Of a DNA stretch of 52,936 bases, positions 1 through 10,242 are shown piece by piece. The stretch comes from Citrobacter sp. wls619 (GTDB taxonomy: Bacteria > Pseudomonadota > Gammaproteobacteria > Enterobacterales > Enterobacteriaceae): the NCBI RefSeq assembly GCF_005281345.1, contig NZ_SZXJ01000041.1:1-52936 (forward strand). Reading direction: 5' to 3'. The position numbers and the translations under genes were made by a program. Below the pieces are notes generated by a model. It was given only the letters and a program-made list of their open reading frames with translations, had not been told where the DNA came from and made no database searches. Numbering within the stretch: position 1 is the first letter of the stretch; each line of letters opens with the position of its first letter.

Positions 1-12
1 GCCGGTGAACGT

Positions 13-40
13 GTTAAGGGTGCTATCGCGCACCCTTAAC
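13..40. repeat. Perfect 11-bp inverted repeat beside repeat copy 1
   Basis: GTTAAGGGTGC (13-23) and GCACCCTTAAC (30-40) are perfect inverted arms around a 6-nt loop. No U-run follows on either strand, so it is not a standard intrinsic terminator. It lies 12 bp outside the 154-bp element and may belong to a structured region cut by the window edge. Confidence 0.5.
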
Positions 41-51
41 AATCCCGGCTT

Positions 52-205
52 CCGGCGGGAAAATTGCCGCTCCGCGGTTCCCTCCGCTTATTCCTCCAGG
101 CTACCGGGCCGGGCGCGATGCAACATCCCTGTCGCACGCACCCTGAACCCGCATCCCTGCGGGTTCTCCCGGCCTTACGGAAACACGTCGGCAATTTTCA
201 GCCGG
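52..205 (-). repeat. 154-bp hairpin-rich element with terminal inverted repeats, copy 1 (inverted)
   Basis: The ends are imperfect inverted repeats: CCGGCGGGAAAATTGCCG at 52-69 and CGGCAATTTTCAGCCGG at 189-205. Its reverse complement aligns without any gap to the element at 479-632. Conserved blocks are the first 12 bp, CCCGCAGGGATGCGGG, CAGGGATG, GAATAAG and the last 14 bp. The sequence between the blocks differs, but the stems around each AGGGA loop stay paired. No gene is seen in it; a short open frame across 5-220 has no start signal or recognisable product. Confidence 0.7.
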
Positions 206-302
206 ACCAGCCACACCTGACCATCTGTATTTTTATTTGAATATATCTGAACAGCAAAACAGATTTTACTGGAAGTCAGAGCGTTGAAGCGATGACCCAT
301 GT

Positions 303-436
303 CCGGCTGAAAATCGATGAGGCGTTGACGGCTGACCGGGTCTGCCCGCAGGGATGCGGGCAGAGGGGACGGCCTGCAGGGATGCAGGCTCGGCCCCGAC
401 CCGACAGGCAGACGGAATAAGACGAATAGCTCGCGC
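303..436 (+). repeat. 154-bp element, copy 2 (right end missing)
   Basis: It begins with the left terminal repeat CCGGCTGAAAATCGA and matches copy 3 with very few differences for about 134 bp. It then stops where the sequence jumps back to AGATTTAACTGAAAGTCAGAG, the flank that also precedes this copy at about 262-300. The right terminal repeat is therefore absent. Copies 2 and 3 plus their shared left flank form a tandem duplication with a period of 176-177 bp. Confidence 0.7.
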
Positions 437-478
437 CAGATTTAACTGAAAGTCAGAGAGTTGAAGCGACACCCTGGT

Positions 479-632
479 CCGGCTGAAAATCGATGAGGCG
501 TTGACGGCTGACCGGGACTGCCCGCAGGGATGCGGGCAGAGGGGACGGCCTGCAGGGATGCAGGCTCGGCCCCGACCCGACAGGCAGACGGAATAAGACG
601 AATAGCTCGCGCAGCGACGATTTTCCCGCCGG
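479..632 (+). repeat. 154-bp element, copy 3 (complete)
   Basis: The left terminal repeat CCGGCTGAAAATCGA starts at 479 and the right one, CGACGATTTTCCCGCCGG, is at 615-632. The interior carries two perfect hairpins: CTGCCCGC/GCGGGCAG around AGGGAT, and CCTGC/GCAGG around AGGGAT. It lies downstream of the minus-strand receptor gene ending at 778. The remaining bases 633-777 hold a further hairpin-like sequence around GGGATGC but no gene. Confidence 0.7.
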
Positions 633-777
633 GAGCCTGGGATGCAAGGGAGGCTGATTCAAAGAAGTGATACCGTTGAAGTGAACGGAACCCCGTAGCG
701 GAATAAAATGTTCTCCATACATGCTTAACTAACAGGCATTAGACATTCACCTTGCCGGGGTTTTTATTGTCCAAACT

Positions 778-2763
778 TTAGAAGTTGTATGTCAGGCCAA
801 CAGTATAGCGACGACCATCAAGCACGGTGTCATAGGTATCGTAATCAATCTGTTTATCCAGCACGTTATACACGCCCGCAGTAAGCAGCACATCTTTGGT
901 CGCGTAGTAGCGCATACCGATATCGACCTGGGTATAGGAAGGGGTGCCTTGCGCCATAGAGGTACGACTCAGGTATTCTGATGTTTTGCCACGCAGATTC
1001 AAACGGCTCCAGAAACCGATATCCTGCGTAGCCTGCCAGTCCAGGGTGGTGTTAAACATATGCTTTGGCATTTTGTTTAACGGCTGACCCGAGAACTGGC
1101 CGCTTTTCTGTTCAGATTCGGTGTAGGTATAGTTCGCTGTCCAGTTGATGTCGGAGGTCATCTTCCAGCCGAAGGTGGATTCGACGCCGCGCATATTGGC
1201 TTTATCAACGTTAACCCGATCGCTGACAAAGTCGTAATGGGTGCTGCCAATAGTACAAGCCGGATCGGCACTGCTGTTACAGCGACGCACTTCGGTGATT
1301 TTGTTTTTGAAGTCGGTATTGAACAGCGTGACGCCCGCATTGAGGTCGTTGCCGTTATCCCACAGTAAACCGATCTCTTCGCTCAGGCTTTTTTCTGGTT
1401 TCAGATCCGGGTTGCCGACAATGATCCCGTTCAGACGACCGCCGCCGGTCACTTGCCCCCAGCTTGCGGATGACTGGCGCAGATCCGGCGCACGATAGCC
1501 CGCAGAAACACCGCCTTTTAAGGTCCATTGATCGCTCAGGTGCCATACGCCATAGCCGCGCGGCGTCCAGTTGTCACCGTAGTTTTCATCTTTATCCATA
1601 CGCAGACCGCCGGTCAGCGTGAAAGTATCGGTAACCGCCCATTCATCTTCGGCAAACAGCGCCCAGCTCCAGCGGGTCAATTTGTTCAGACCGTCAGCTG
1701 CCTGCAGTTGGTTGCCGTTATCGCGCAGTTTTTCATAACGGTATTGCCCGCCAACTGTCAGGGTGTGAGCCCCGAGGAAGACCTGGTTCTGGTTATTGAA
1801 GATCGTATTGTAGGATTTCATCTGACGACCAGGGTTTTTGGTCTCTTCCTGCTGAACATAGCTGGTGCTGTTGAAATCGTCGTAATAACCGCTGTGGGTT
1901 AATGAATACGTTGTGTGTTCATAACGGTTGTAGCTTTTGCTGTTTGGCTTACAAACACCGTTACGGCAGTTTTCTGCCGCCATCGATTCGCCCGGCGTGC
2001 TGTTGCGATCCTGTAGTTCATGCGCGACATCGAAGTCGATGTCATTTTTATCATCCGGGGTGAAGTTAAGGGTGAGTCCGCCGTTGCGCAGGCGCTGTTC
2101 ATTGTAACCATTGACTATCTTATCTTCTCCGCGATGGGAGAACAGCCCGGTCACTTTTGCGCCGAGTAGCCCGTCGATCAGTGGTCCGGACGCGTAGGCA
2201 TTTGTCTGGTAAAGGTCACCGGAGTCCCGATCTTCCTGGAGGGTGGCGTCGCCATGTAGGGAGCCGGTCCAGGCTTTGGTATTCGAGACTTTTTTGGTGA
2301 TCACGTTAATCACGCCGCCCATGGCATCAGAGCCGTACAGAGACGACATCGGGCCACGGATCACCTCGATACGCTCGATGGATTCCAGTGGCGGCAGCCA
2401 GCCTTGCTCAATACCCGCGTTGTCGCTGTTCGGGCGGGTACCGCGTGTACTGATACGTTTACCGTTAACCAGGAAGAGCGTGTATTGCGAGGCCATACCG
2501 CGGATGCTGATATCACTGCTGCTACCGCCGCCGGTCACAACAACACCTGGGACGTCTTTCAGGGCATCGGTGACATCGCGATACGCTTTATCTTCGATCT
2601 GCTGCTTGGTAATAACCGAAATGGAGGCGGGGGCATCCTGAATTTTTTGTTCAAACCCGGTGGCGGTGACGACCACGGTATCCTGGTCGGCGGCATAGAC
2701 GAGTGATGGGAGACTCGCGACGCATACTGCGGCGGCTACAGCCTTAACGTGAGGTATAGTCAT
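778..2763 (-). CDS. cirA: TonB-dependent catecholate siderophore receptor, CirA-like
   Basis: This is an outer-membrane gated channel that takes up catechol-type iron chelates with energy from TonB. A signal peptide ending SLVYA is followed by a TonB box (DTVVVTA), a plug domain with IRGPMSSLYGSDAMGG, and a 22-strand-type barrel ending in the outer-membrane signature phenylalanine (LTYNF). Its length is close to the 663 residues of E. coli CirA. The plug motifs match, but many barrel loops do not, so it is a divergent CirA or a close paralogue at the cirA locus. Two ATGs are possible. GGA at 2773-2775 touches the ATG at 2772 but sits 9 nt before the ATG at 2763, so the shorter start is preferred. 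A Fur-type palindrome lies upstream. Confidence 0.8.
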   Translation of the reverse strand: MTIPHVKAVAAAVCVASLPSLVYAADQDTVVVTATGFEQKIQDAPASISVITKQQIEDKAYRDVTDALKDVPGVVVTGGGSSSDISIRGMASQYTLFLVNGKRISTRGTRPNSDNAGIEQGWLPPLESIERIEVIRGPMSSLYGSDAMGGVINVITKKVSNTKAWTGSLHGDATLQEDRDSGDLYQTNAYASGPLIDGLLGAKVTGLFSHRGEDKIVNGYNEQRLRNGGLTLNFTPDDKNDIDFDVAHELQDRNSTPGESMAAENCRNGVCKPNSKSYNRYEHTTYSLTHSGYYDDFNSTSYVQQEETKNPGRQMKSYNTIFNNQNQVFLGAHTLTVGGQYRYEKLRDNGNQLQAADGLNKLTRWSWALFAEDEWAVTDTFTLTGGLRMDKDENYGDNWTPRGYGVWHLSDQWTLKGGVSAGYRAPDLRQSSASWGQVTGGGRLNGIIVGNPDLKPEKSLSEEIGLLWDNGNDLNAGVTLFNTDFKNKITEVRRCNSSADPACTIGSTHYDFVSDRVNVDKANMRGVESTFGWKMTSDINWTANYTYTESEQKSGQFSGQPLNKMPKHMFNTTLDWQATQDIGFWSRLNLRGKTSEYLSRTSMAQGTPSYTQVDIGMRYYATKDVLLTAGVYNVLDKQIDYDTYDTVLDGRRYTVGLTYNF

Positions 2764-2895
2764 TTGTATCATTCCATTTAAATGAATCTAACTGCGTGTC
2801 ATGTGAAAGGCCATGACAATTGTATGTATTTGTCTTTTAAGGACTCTTTTCAGTAAAGAAGCGGGGGGATTGTACAAAAGTATGAATTTTTGTAA

Positions 2896-2924
2896 ACACA
2901 AATGATAATAGAAATCATTTGTGT
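2896..2924 (-). promoter_or_regulatory. Fur box upstream of the CirA-like receptor
   Basis: ACACAAATGAT (2896-2906) and ATCATTTGTGT (2914-2924) form a perfect 11-bp inverted repeat around a 7-bp spacer. The core AAATGATAATAGAAATCATTT fits the Fur consensus of repeated GATAAT units. It lies about 130 bp upstream of the start codon, where an iron-repressed promoter would be expected. Fur control of cirA is known in E. coli; binding here is inferred. Confidence 0.75.
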
Positions 2925-3037
2925 TTGATATGAAATTTGGGTAAGTGTTTATAAAATCAATGAGATAGCGGCGAAATAAAAATGGATAAAAAGTGAAGAA
3001 AAGATGGAGAAGTAAAGAGGGTTGGCGGCAAACCAGC

Positions 3038-3136
3038 GCCTGAAGGCGCTTCGCTTATCAGGCCGACATCAAATTTACGCAACTTAGTGAGATGGGCAAA
3101 CGCGTAGGCCGGGTAAGGCGTAGTCGCCACCCGGCA
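3038..3136. repeat. BIME: two REP units between cirA and yeiG
   Basis: GCCTGAAGGCGCTTCGCTTATCAGGC (3038-3063) and a GTAGGCCGGGTAAGGCGTAG...ACCCGGCA unit (3104-3136) are typical REP palindromes. They face each other across a spacer of about 40 bp, making a bacterial interspersed mosaic element in the cirA-yeiG gap. Confidence 0.85.
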
Positions 3137-3175
3137 TAAACACGCACCTGGACTTTGCCAGCAATCTGAGAAGGA

Positions 3176-4333
<1,158 letters not shown>

Positions 4334-5002
4334 ATGTCATCACTCAGTAAAGAAGCGGCCCTGGTTCATGAAGCGCTGGTCGCGCGTGGTCTTGAAACAC
4401 CGCTACGCCCGCCCGTGCAAGAGATGGATAATGAAACGCGCAAACGTCTTATCTCCGGTCATATGACCGAGATTATGCAATTGCTCAATCTTGATTTGAG
4501 CGATGACAGTCTGATGGAAACGCCACATCGCATCGCAAAAATGTATGTCGATGAGATTTTCTCCGGCCTCGATTACGCCAATTTCCCTAAAATCACCGTC
4601 ATTGAAAATAAAATGAAGGTGGACGAGATGGTCACGGTTCGCGATATCACGCTGACCAGCACCTGCGAGCATCACTTCGTCACGATTGATGGCAAAGCGA
4701 CGGTGGCCTATATTCCGAAAGATTCGGTCATCGGTCTGTCGAAGATTAACCGCATTGTGCAGTTCTTCGCTCAGCGCCCGCAGGTCCAGGAACGGCTGAC
4801 TCAGCAAATTCTCACCGCGCTGCAAACGCTGCTCGGGACGAATAATGTGGCGGTGTCGATTGATGCGGTGCATTACTGCGTGAAAGCGCGTGGTATCCGT
4901 GATGCGACCAGCGCCACCACCACCACCTCGCTTGGCGGATTGTTTAAGTCCAGCCAGAATACGCGTCAGGAATTCCTGCGCGCCGTGCGTCACCACAACT
5001 GA
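4334..5002 (+). CDS. folE: GTP cyclohydrolase I
   Basis: The enzyme converts GTP to 7,8-dihydroneopterin triphosphate, the first committed step of folate and queuosine-type pterin synthesis. It acts as a cytoplasmic homodecamer. The 222 residues equal the E. coli length. Zinc ligands Cys111, His114 and Cys182 are present in STCEHH and [14 protein letters not shown] at 4320-4324 sets the start. yeiB follows after 14 bp, so the two are probably co-transcribed. Confidence 0.98.
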   Translation: MSSLSKEAALVHEALVARGLETPLRPPVQEMDNETRKRLISGHMTEIMQLLNLDLSDDSLMETPHRIAKMYVDEIFSGLDYANFPKITVIENKMKVDEMVTVRDITLTSTCEHHFVTIDGKATVAYIPKDSVIGLSKINRIVQFFAQRPQVQERLTQQILTALQTLLGTNNVAVSIDAVHYCVKARGIRDATSATTTTSLGGLFKSSQNTRQEFLRAVRHHN

Positions 5003-5016
5003 TCAGGGCAGGGGCC

Positions 5017-6174
5017 ATGGAGCGTAATGTCACGCTGGATTTTATTCGTGGCGTCGCCATCCTCGGCATCCTGCTTCTCAATATTAGCGCCTTTGGTCTG
5101 CCAAAGGCGGCCTATCTGAATCCTGCCTGGTACGGCAGCATTACCCCGTCAGATGCCTGGACCTGGGCTGTGCTTGATCTCTTTGCGCAGGTGAAATTCC
5201 TCACGCTGTTTGCGCTGCTGTTTGGCGCGGGTTTGCAGATGCTGCTACCGCGAGGCAAACGTTGGATCCAGTCGCGACTCACTTTGCTGGTCCTGCTGGG
5301 GTTTATTCACGGTTTGCTGTTCTGGGATGGCGATATCCTGCTGGCGTATGGTCTCATCGGGCTGATTTGCTGGCGGTTGGTTCGCGATGCCCCTTCCGTC
5401 AAAAGTCTGTTTAATACCGGCGTGTTGCTCTATCTGGTGGGCGTTGGCGTGCTGTTGCTGCTGGGGTTTATCTCCGGAAGTGAGACCAGTCGGGCCTGGA
5501 CACCGGATGCTTCTGCGTTGCTGTATGAGAAGTACTGGAAGATTAACGGCGGTATGGAAGCGGTCAGCAATCGCGTGGATATGCTGTCGAATAGCTTACT
5601 GGCGCTGGGCGCACAGTACGGCTGGCAGTTGGCGGGGATGATGCTGCTGGGCGCGGCATTGATGCGCAGCGGTTGGCTGAAAGGGCAGTACAGTTTGCAG
5701 CATTATCGACGTACCGGCGCGTTATTGGTCATTATTGGCATTGCGATTAACCTGCCTGCTATCGTTGCGCAGTGGCATCTGGATTGGGCATATCGCTGGT
5801 GCGCTTTTCTGTTGCAGGCCCCGCGTGAGCTGGGCGCGCCGTTTCAGACAATTGGCTATGCCGCATTGCTGTTTGGTTTCTGGCCGCAGCTGAGCCGCTT
5901 AAAAGGGGTTGTTGCGATAGCCTGCGTTGGGCGCATGGCGCTGACCAACTATCTGTTGCAAACCTTAATTTGCACCACGCTGTTTTATCAATTCGGCTTA
6001 TTTATGAAATATGACCGACTGGCGCTGCTGTTATTTGTCATTCCGGTCTGGGCCGTTAACCTGCTTTTCTCCGTCATTTGGTTGCATTTTTACCGGCAAG
6101 GCCCGGTAGAATGGCTATGGCGTCAATTAACCCTGCGTGCGTCAGGGACATCATTACCGCGAACATCCAGATAA
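5017..6174 (+). CDS. yeiB: DUF418 inner-membrane protein YeiB
   Basis: This is a polytopic inner-membrane protein of 385 residues, the same length as E. coli YeiB. It begins with the family motif LDFIRGVAILGILLLNI and has roughly ten hydrophobic segments. The DUF418 domain occupies the C-terminal part, ending near the NYLLQTLICTTLFY stretch. The family has acyltransferase-like membrane topology, but its biochemical role is unknown. It sits 14 bp after folE in an apparent operon. Confidence 0.92.
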   Translation: MERNVTLDFIRGVAILGILLLNISAFGLPKAAYLNPAWYGSITPSDAWTWAVLDLFAQVKFLTLFALLFGAGLQMLLPRGKRWIQSRLTLLVLLGFIHGLLFWDGDILLAYGLIGLICWRLVRDAPSVKSLFNTGVLLYLVGVGVLLLLGFISGSETSRAWTPDASALLYEKYWKINGGMEAVSNRVDMLSNSLLALGAQYGWQLAGMMLLGAALMRSGWLKGQYSLQHYRRTGALLVIIGIAINLPAIVAQWHLDWAYRWCAFLLQAPRELGAPFQTIGYAALLFGFWPQLSRLKGVVAIACVGRMALTNYLLQTLICTTLFYQFGLFMKYDRLALLLFVIPVWAVNLLFSVIWLHFYRQGPVEWLWRQLTLRASGTSLPRTSR

Positions 6175-6203
6175 CGATCTGGATCACATTCATTAACAAA
6201 ATG

Positions 6204-6239
6204 GATGTAAGCGCTTTCATTCCTGTGACATCACTCACG
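6204..6239 (+). promoter_or_regulatory. galS control region: Gal operator plus CRP site
   Basis: GATGTAAGCGCTTTCAT (6204-6220) fits the GalR/GalS operator consensus GTGNAANCGNTTNCAC. TGTGA-CATCAC-TCACG (6224-6239) fits a CRP box and lies four bases beyond. The pair sits about 80 bp upstream of galS, consistent with cAMP-CRP activation and autorepression. Confidence 0.75.
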
Positions 6240-6318
6240 CAGTCCGTTTCGTTGTGCTGACAAAATACCCAGCCTGGGGTGTCTGCGGGCAGCCGCAATC
6301 TAAAACAGGGCAGTGAAT

Positions 6319-7341
6319 ATGGTAACCATTCGTGATGTGGCACGGCAGTCTGGTGTTTCTGTAGCGACCGTTTCCCGCGTACTCAACAACAGTGCGCTGG
6401 TGAGTCCTGACACGCGTGAAGCGGTAATGAAAGCTGTGACTCAGCTCGGCTATCGCCCTAATGCCAATGCACAAGCGCTGGCGACGCAGGTGAGCGACAC
6501 GATTGGGGGCGTGGTGATGGATGTATCAGATGCATTTTTTGGCGCGTTGGTCAAAGCCGTGGACCTGGTTGCCCAGCAGCATCAGAAGTACGTCCTGATT
6601 GGCAACAGCTACCACGAAGCTGAAAAAGAGCGTCATGCCATTGAGGTACTGATTCGTCAGCGTTGTAACGCACTGATTGTTCACTCGAAAGCGTTGAGCG
6701 ATCGCGAGCTGGCGGAGTTTATGGATCAGATCCCCGGTATGGTGCTGATCAACCGCATTGTGCCGGGCTATGCGCATCGTTGCGTCTGTCTGGATAATAT
6801 TAGCGGCGCCAAAATGGCAACCCGCATGCTGTTGAATAATGGGCATCAACGTATTGGTTACCTGGCATCAAGTCACCGCATTGAGGACGATGCAATGCGT
6901 AAAGAAGGATGGCTAAGTGCTCTGAAAGAACAGGGGATTACCCCGGCTGACAGTTGGATAGGTACCGGTTCACCGGATATGCAGGGCGGAGAGTCCGCCA
7001 TGGTGGAACTGCTGGGACGTAACCTGCAACTGACGGCAGTCTTCGCTTACAACGACAATATGGCCGCTGGCGCGCTAACGGCGTTAAAAGACAACGGCAT
7101 CGCCATTCCATTACATCTGTCTATCATTGGGTTCGACGATATTCCCATCGCACGTTACACCGACCCGCAGCTGACAACGGTGCGCTATCCCATTGCTTCT
7201 ATGGCAAAAATGGCCACCGAGCTTGCGCTACAAGGTGCGGCGGGAACGCTGGATCCTGATGCAACACATTGCTTTATGCCGACGCTGGTGCGACGTCATT
7301 CTGTGGCTTTGCGGCAGAATGCGGCACCGATCACTAACTGA
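6319..7341 (+). CDS. galS: Galactose isorepressor GalS
   Basis: This LacI/GalR-family repressor controls the mgl operon and its own gene; D-galactose or fucose is the inducer. An N-terminal helix-turn-helix ([21 protein letters not shown]) is followed by a periplasmic-binding-protein-like sensor domain. The open frame also has a GTG six bases earlier (6313). ACAGGG at 6305-6310 is correctly spaced for the ATG at 6319, which also matches the known GalS N-terminus (M-T-I-R type). Length is 340 residues against 346 in E. coli; the extreme C-terminus is shorter. Confidence 0.96.
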   Translation: MVTIRDVARQSGVSVATVSRVLNNSALVSPDTREAVMKAVTQLGYRPNANAQALATQVSDTIGGVVMDVSDAFFGALVKAVDLVAQQHQKYVLIGNSYHEAEKERHAIEVLIRQRCNALIVHSKALSDRELAEFMDQIPGMVLINRIVPGYAHRCVCLDNISGAKMATRMLLNNGHQRIGYLASSHRIEDDAMRKEGWLSALKEQGITPADSWIGTGSPDMQGGESAMVELLGRNLQLTAVFAYNDNMAAGALTALKDNGIAIPLHLSIIGFDDIPIARYTDPQLTTVRYPIASMAKMATELALQGAAGTLDPDATHCFMPTLVRRHSVALRQNAAPITN

Positions 7342-7353
7342 TAATGTCAGGCT

Positions 7354-7387
7354 ATGTAACCGCTTTCAATATGTGAGTAAATTCACA
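7354..7387 (+). promoter_or_regulatory. mglBAC control region: Gal operator plus CRP site
   Basis: ATGTAACCGCTTTCAA (7354-7369) is a GalR/GalS-type operator. TGTGA-GTAAAT-TCACA (7372-7387) is a perfect CRP half-site pair three bases further on. They lie about 250 bp before mglB, so the operon has a long leader of roughly 200 nt. The remainder of 7388-7636 shows no gene. Confidence 0.85.
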
Positions 7388-7636
7388 GTATCTTAACAAT
7401 GCGATAGCTATGATGACACTGTTTGCTGCGCTGTAACTACTATGTAACGGTGAATAATCACTTTCATCGAGGTATAGGCGCCTTAAACAACAATTAAAGC
7501 CTGTTTTTGGAGCGTTGCCAGACACGGAAGAAATATTTTTAAAAGTGAGCTTCGGCGTTCAGTAACACTTCAGTAACGTTCTGCCTGCCGAGCATTTATC
7601 TCAAGTACTACCCTGCATAATAAAACCGGAGATACC

Positions 7637-8635
7637 ATGAATAAGAAGGTGTTGACCCTGTCTGCTGTAATGGCAAGCATGTTATTCGGCGCGGCTGCGC
7701 ACGCTGCTGATACCCGCATTGGTGTGACTATCTATAAATATGACGATAACTTTATGTCTGTGGTACGCAAGGCTATTGAAAAAGATGCCAAAGCGGCGCC
7801 GGATGTACAGTTGCTGATGAATGACTCGCAAAACGATCAGTCCAAACAGAACGATCAGATTGATGTGTTGTTGGCAAAAGGCGTTAAAGCACTGGCTATC
7901 AACCTGGTTGACCCGGCAGCGGCAGGCACGGTCATTGAAAAAGCACGCGGACAGAACGTACCGATTGTATTCTTCAACAAAGAACCTTCTCGTAAAGCGC
8001 TGGACAGCTATGACAAAGCGTATTACGTCGGTACTGACTCCAAAGAGTCCGGGATTATTCAGGGTGATTTGATTGCCAAGCACTGGGCCGCTAACCCGAA
8101 CTGGGATCTGAACAAAGACGGCAAAATTCAGTTTGTTCTGCTGAAAGGCGAACCGGGACACCCGGATGCCGAAGCACGTACGACCTACGTGATTAAAGAG
8201 CTGAACGACAAAGGCATTAAAACTGAGCAGTTGCAGTTAGATACCGCAATGTGGGATACCGCTCAGGCGAAAGATAAAATGGATGCGTGGATGTCTGGTC
8301 CTAACGCAAACAAAATTGAAGTGGTTATCGCCAACAATGACGCCATGGCGATGGGCGCAGTTGAAGCGCTGAAAGCGCACAACAAAACCAGCGTCCCGGT
8401 ATTTGGCGTCGATGCGCTGCCTGAAGCACTGGCTCTGGTGAAATCTGGCGCCATGGCCGGTACCGTGCTGAACGATGCAAACAACCAGGCGAAAGCGACC
8501 TTCGATCTGGCGAGAAACCTGGCTGATGGCAAAGGCGCGGCAGACGGCACCAACTGGAAAATTGAGAACAAAATTGTTCGCGTTCCATATGTCGGTGTCG
8601 ATAAAGATAATCTGGCAGAGTTCACCAACAAATAA
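7637..8635 (+). CDS. mglB: Galactose/methyl-galactoside periplasmic binding protein MglB
   Basis: This high-affinity periplasmic receptor delivers D-galactose, D-glucose and beta-methylgalactoside to the MglAC permease and serves as chemotaxis ligand for Trg. A cleavable signal peptide ends GAAAHA before [10 protein letters not shown]. The EF-hand-like calcium loop DLNKDGKIQ is visible near residue 157. Length is 332 residues, as in E. coli. CCGGAG lies eight bases before the ATG. It is first in the mglBAC operon and is followed by a stem-loop. Confidence 0.98.
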   Translation: MNKKVLTLSAVMASMLFGAAAHAADTRIGVTIYKYDDNFMSVVRKAIEKDAKAAPDVQLLMNDSQNDQSKQNDQIDVLLAKGVKALAINLVDPAAAGTVIEKARGQNVPIVFFNKEPSRKALDSYDKAYYVGTDSKESGIIQGDLIAKHWAANPNWDLNKDGKIQFVLLKGEPGHPDAEARTTYVIKELNDKGIKTEQLQLDTAMWDTAQAKDKMDAWMSGPNANKIEVVIANNDAMAMGAVEALKAHNKTSVPVFGVDALPEALALVKSGAMAGTVLNDANNQAKATFDLARNLADGKGAADGTNWKIENKIVRVPYVGVDKDNLAEFTNK

Positions 8636-8648
8636 ATACTCCGTCTGT

Positions 8649-8669
8649 GGGCGCAATTTCATTGCGCCC
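8649..8669 (+). promoter_or_regulatory. Intercistronic stem-loop after mglB
   Basis: GGGCGCAAT (8649-8657) pairs perfectly with ATTGCGCCC (8661-8669) around a three-base loop, without a following U-run. In such operons a hairpin after the binding-protein gene protects its message from 3' decay and lowers downstream expression. That role is inferred here. Confidence 0.6.
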
Positions 8670-8706
8670 TTAATTGCGCACTCTGCAAGGCCAACAAGGT
8701 ATAATT

Positions 8707-10227
8707 ATGGTCAGCACTAATACTCAGTCGTCAGGCGAATACTTGTTGGAAATGAGCGGCATCAACAAGTCCTTTCCCGGCGTTAAGGCTCTTGATAATG
8801 TCAATTTAAAAGTCCGCCCACATTCTATTCATGCTCTGATGGGCGAGAATGGCGCTGGAAAGTCAACATTATTAAAATGTCTTTTTGGGATCTATCAAAA
8901 AGATTCCGGTAGTATTTTATTTCAGGGTAAAGAAATCGATTTTCATTCTGCTAAAGAAGCGCTTGAGAATGGTATTTCAATGGTACACCAGGAATTAAAC
9001 CTGGTATTACAACGTTCTGTAATGGACAACATGTGGCTGGGGCGCTATCCCACCAAAGGCATGTTTGTCGATCAGGAAAAAATGTACCGCGATACCAAAG
9101 CGATATTCGATGAACTGGATATTGACATCGATCCGCGTGCGCGTGTCGGAACATTATCTGTTTCGCAAATGCAGATGATTGAAATTGCAAAAGCATTTTC
9201 GTATGACGCCAAAATCGTCATTATGGATGAACCGACCTCATCGTTAACCGAGAAAGAGGTTAATCATCTGTTTACCATCATCCGTAAGCTGAAAGAGCGT
9301 GGGTGCGGGATTGTGTATATTTCTCACAAAATGGAAGAGATCTTTCAACTGTGTGATGAAATTACCGTGCTGCGCGATGGTCAATGGATTGCGACCCAGC
9401 CGCTGGAAGGGCTGGACATGGATAAGATCATCGCCATGATGGTCGGACGTTCACTGAACCAACGTTTCCCGGACAAAGAGAACAAGCCGGGAGAAGTGAT
9501 TCTGCAAGTGCGTAACCTGACTTCTCTGCGTCAGCCGTCGATTCGTGATATCTCTTTTGATCTCCATAAAGGGGAAATTCTCGGCATTGCCGGTCTGGTT
9601 GGCGCGAAACGCACCGACATCGTTGAAACGTTGTTTGGCATTCGTGAGAAATCATCGGGCACGATTACGCTCCACGGCAAAAAAATCAATAACCACAGCG
9701 CGAATGAAGCGATTAACCATGGTTTTGCGCTGGTCACCGAAGAGCGTCGCTCAACCGGGATTTATGCCTATCTGGACATTGGTTTTAACTCGTTAATCTC
9801 CAATATCCAGAACTATAAAAATAAAGTCGGCCTGCTGGATAATTCCCGCATGAAGAGCGATACCCAGTGGGTAATTGACTCGATGAGGGTAAAAACACCA
9901 GGGCACCGTACGCAAATTGGTTCGCTTTCTGGCGGTAATCAGCAAAAGGTGGTCATTGGCCGTTGGTTGTTAACGCAGCCGGAAATCCTGATGCTGGATG
10001 AACCGACACGCGGTATTGATGTTGGCGCGAAATTTGAGATTTATCAGTTGATTGCTGAACTGGCGAAAAAAGGAAAGGGGATCATTATTATTTCCTCTGA
10101 AATGCCAGAATTGCTAGGTATTACCGATCGTATTCTGGTGATGAGCAATGGCCTCGTCGCGGGAATTGTTGAAACCAAAACCACAACGCAAAACGAAATC
10201 CTCCGTCTTGCGTCTTTGCACCTTTAA
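8707..10227 (+). CDS. mglA: Galactose ABC transporter ATPase MglA
   Basis: This is the cytoplasmic ATPase of the galactose importer, with two fused nucleotide-binding domains. The first has Walker [10 protein letters not shown] and Walker [11 protein letters not shown]. The second has a degenerate A-loop (GLVGAKRTD) with signature LSGGNQQK and Walker [12 protein letters not shown], as usual for the sugar-specific CUT2 class. The reading frame is open from 8674, but AAGG at 8696-8699 and the E. coli N-terminus support the ATG at 8707, giving 506 residues. Confidence 0.97.
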   Translation: MVSTNTQSSGEYLLEMSGINKSFPGVKALDNVNLKVRPHSIHALMGENGAGKSTLLKCLFGIYQKDSGSILFQGKEIDFHSAKEALENGISMVHQELNLVLQRSVMDNMWLGRYPTKGMFVDQEKMYRDTKAIFDELDIDIDPRARVGTLSVSQMQMIEIAKAFSYDAKIVIMDEPTSSLTEKEVNHLFTIIRKLKERGCGIVYISHKMEEIFQLCDEITVLRDGQWIATQPLEGLDMDKIIAMMVGRSLNQRFPDKENKPGEVILQVRNLTSLRQPSIRDISFDLHKGEILGIAGLVGAKRTDIVETLFGIREKSSGTITLHGKKINNHSANEAINHGFALVTEERRSTGIYAYLDIGFNSLISNIQNYKNKVGLLDNSRMKSDTQWVIDSMRVKTPGHRTQIGSLSGGNQQKVVIGRWLLTQPEILMLDEPTRGIDVGAKFEIYQLIAELAKKGKGIIIISSEMPELLGITDRILVMSNGLVAGIVETKTTTQNEILRLASLHL

Positions 10228-10242
10228 GATTAGGGGCTCCTC

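Noticed and set aside
5-220. 71-codon open frame at the left edge
   Set aside because: It runs through the hairpin repeat copy, has no ribosome site and no recognisable protein features.
266-722. Two overlapping minus-strand open frames of 68 and 89 codons
   Set aside because: They are translations of the repeated hairpin DNA; the shared residues follow the DNA repeat, not protein constraint.
689-777. Intrinsic terminator formed by AACCCCG and CGGGGTTTTT
   Set aside because: The arms are about 60 bases apart and the T-run is on the strand opposite to cirA transcription.
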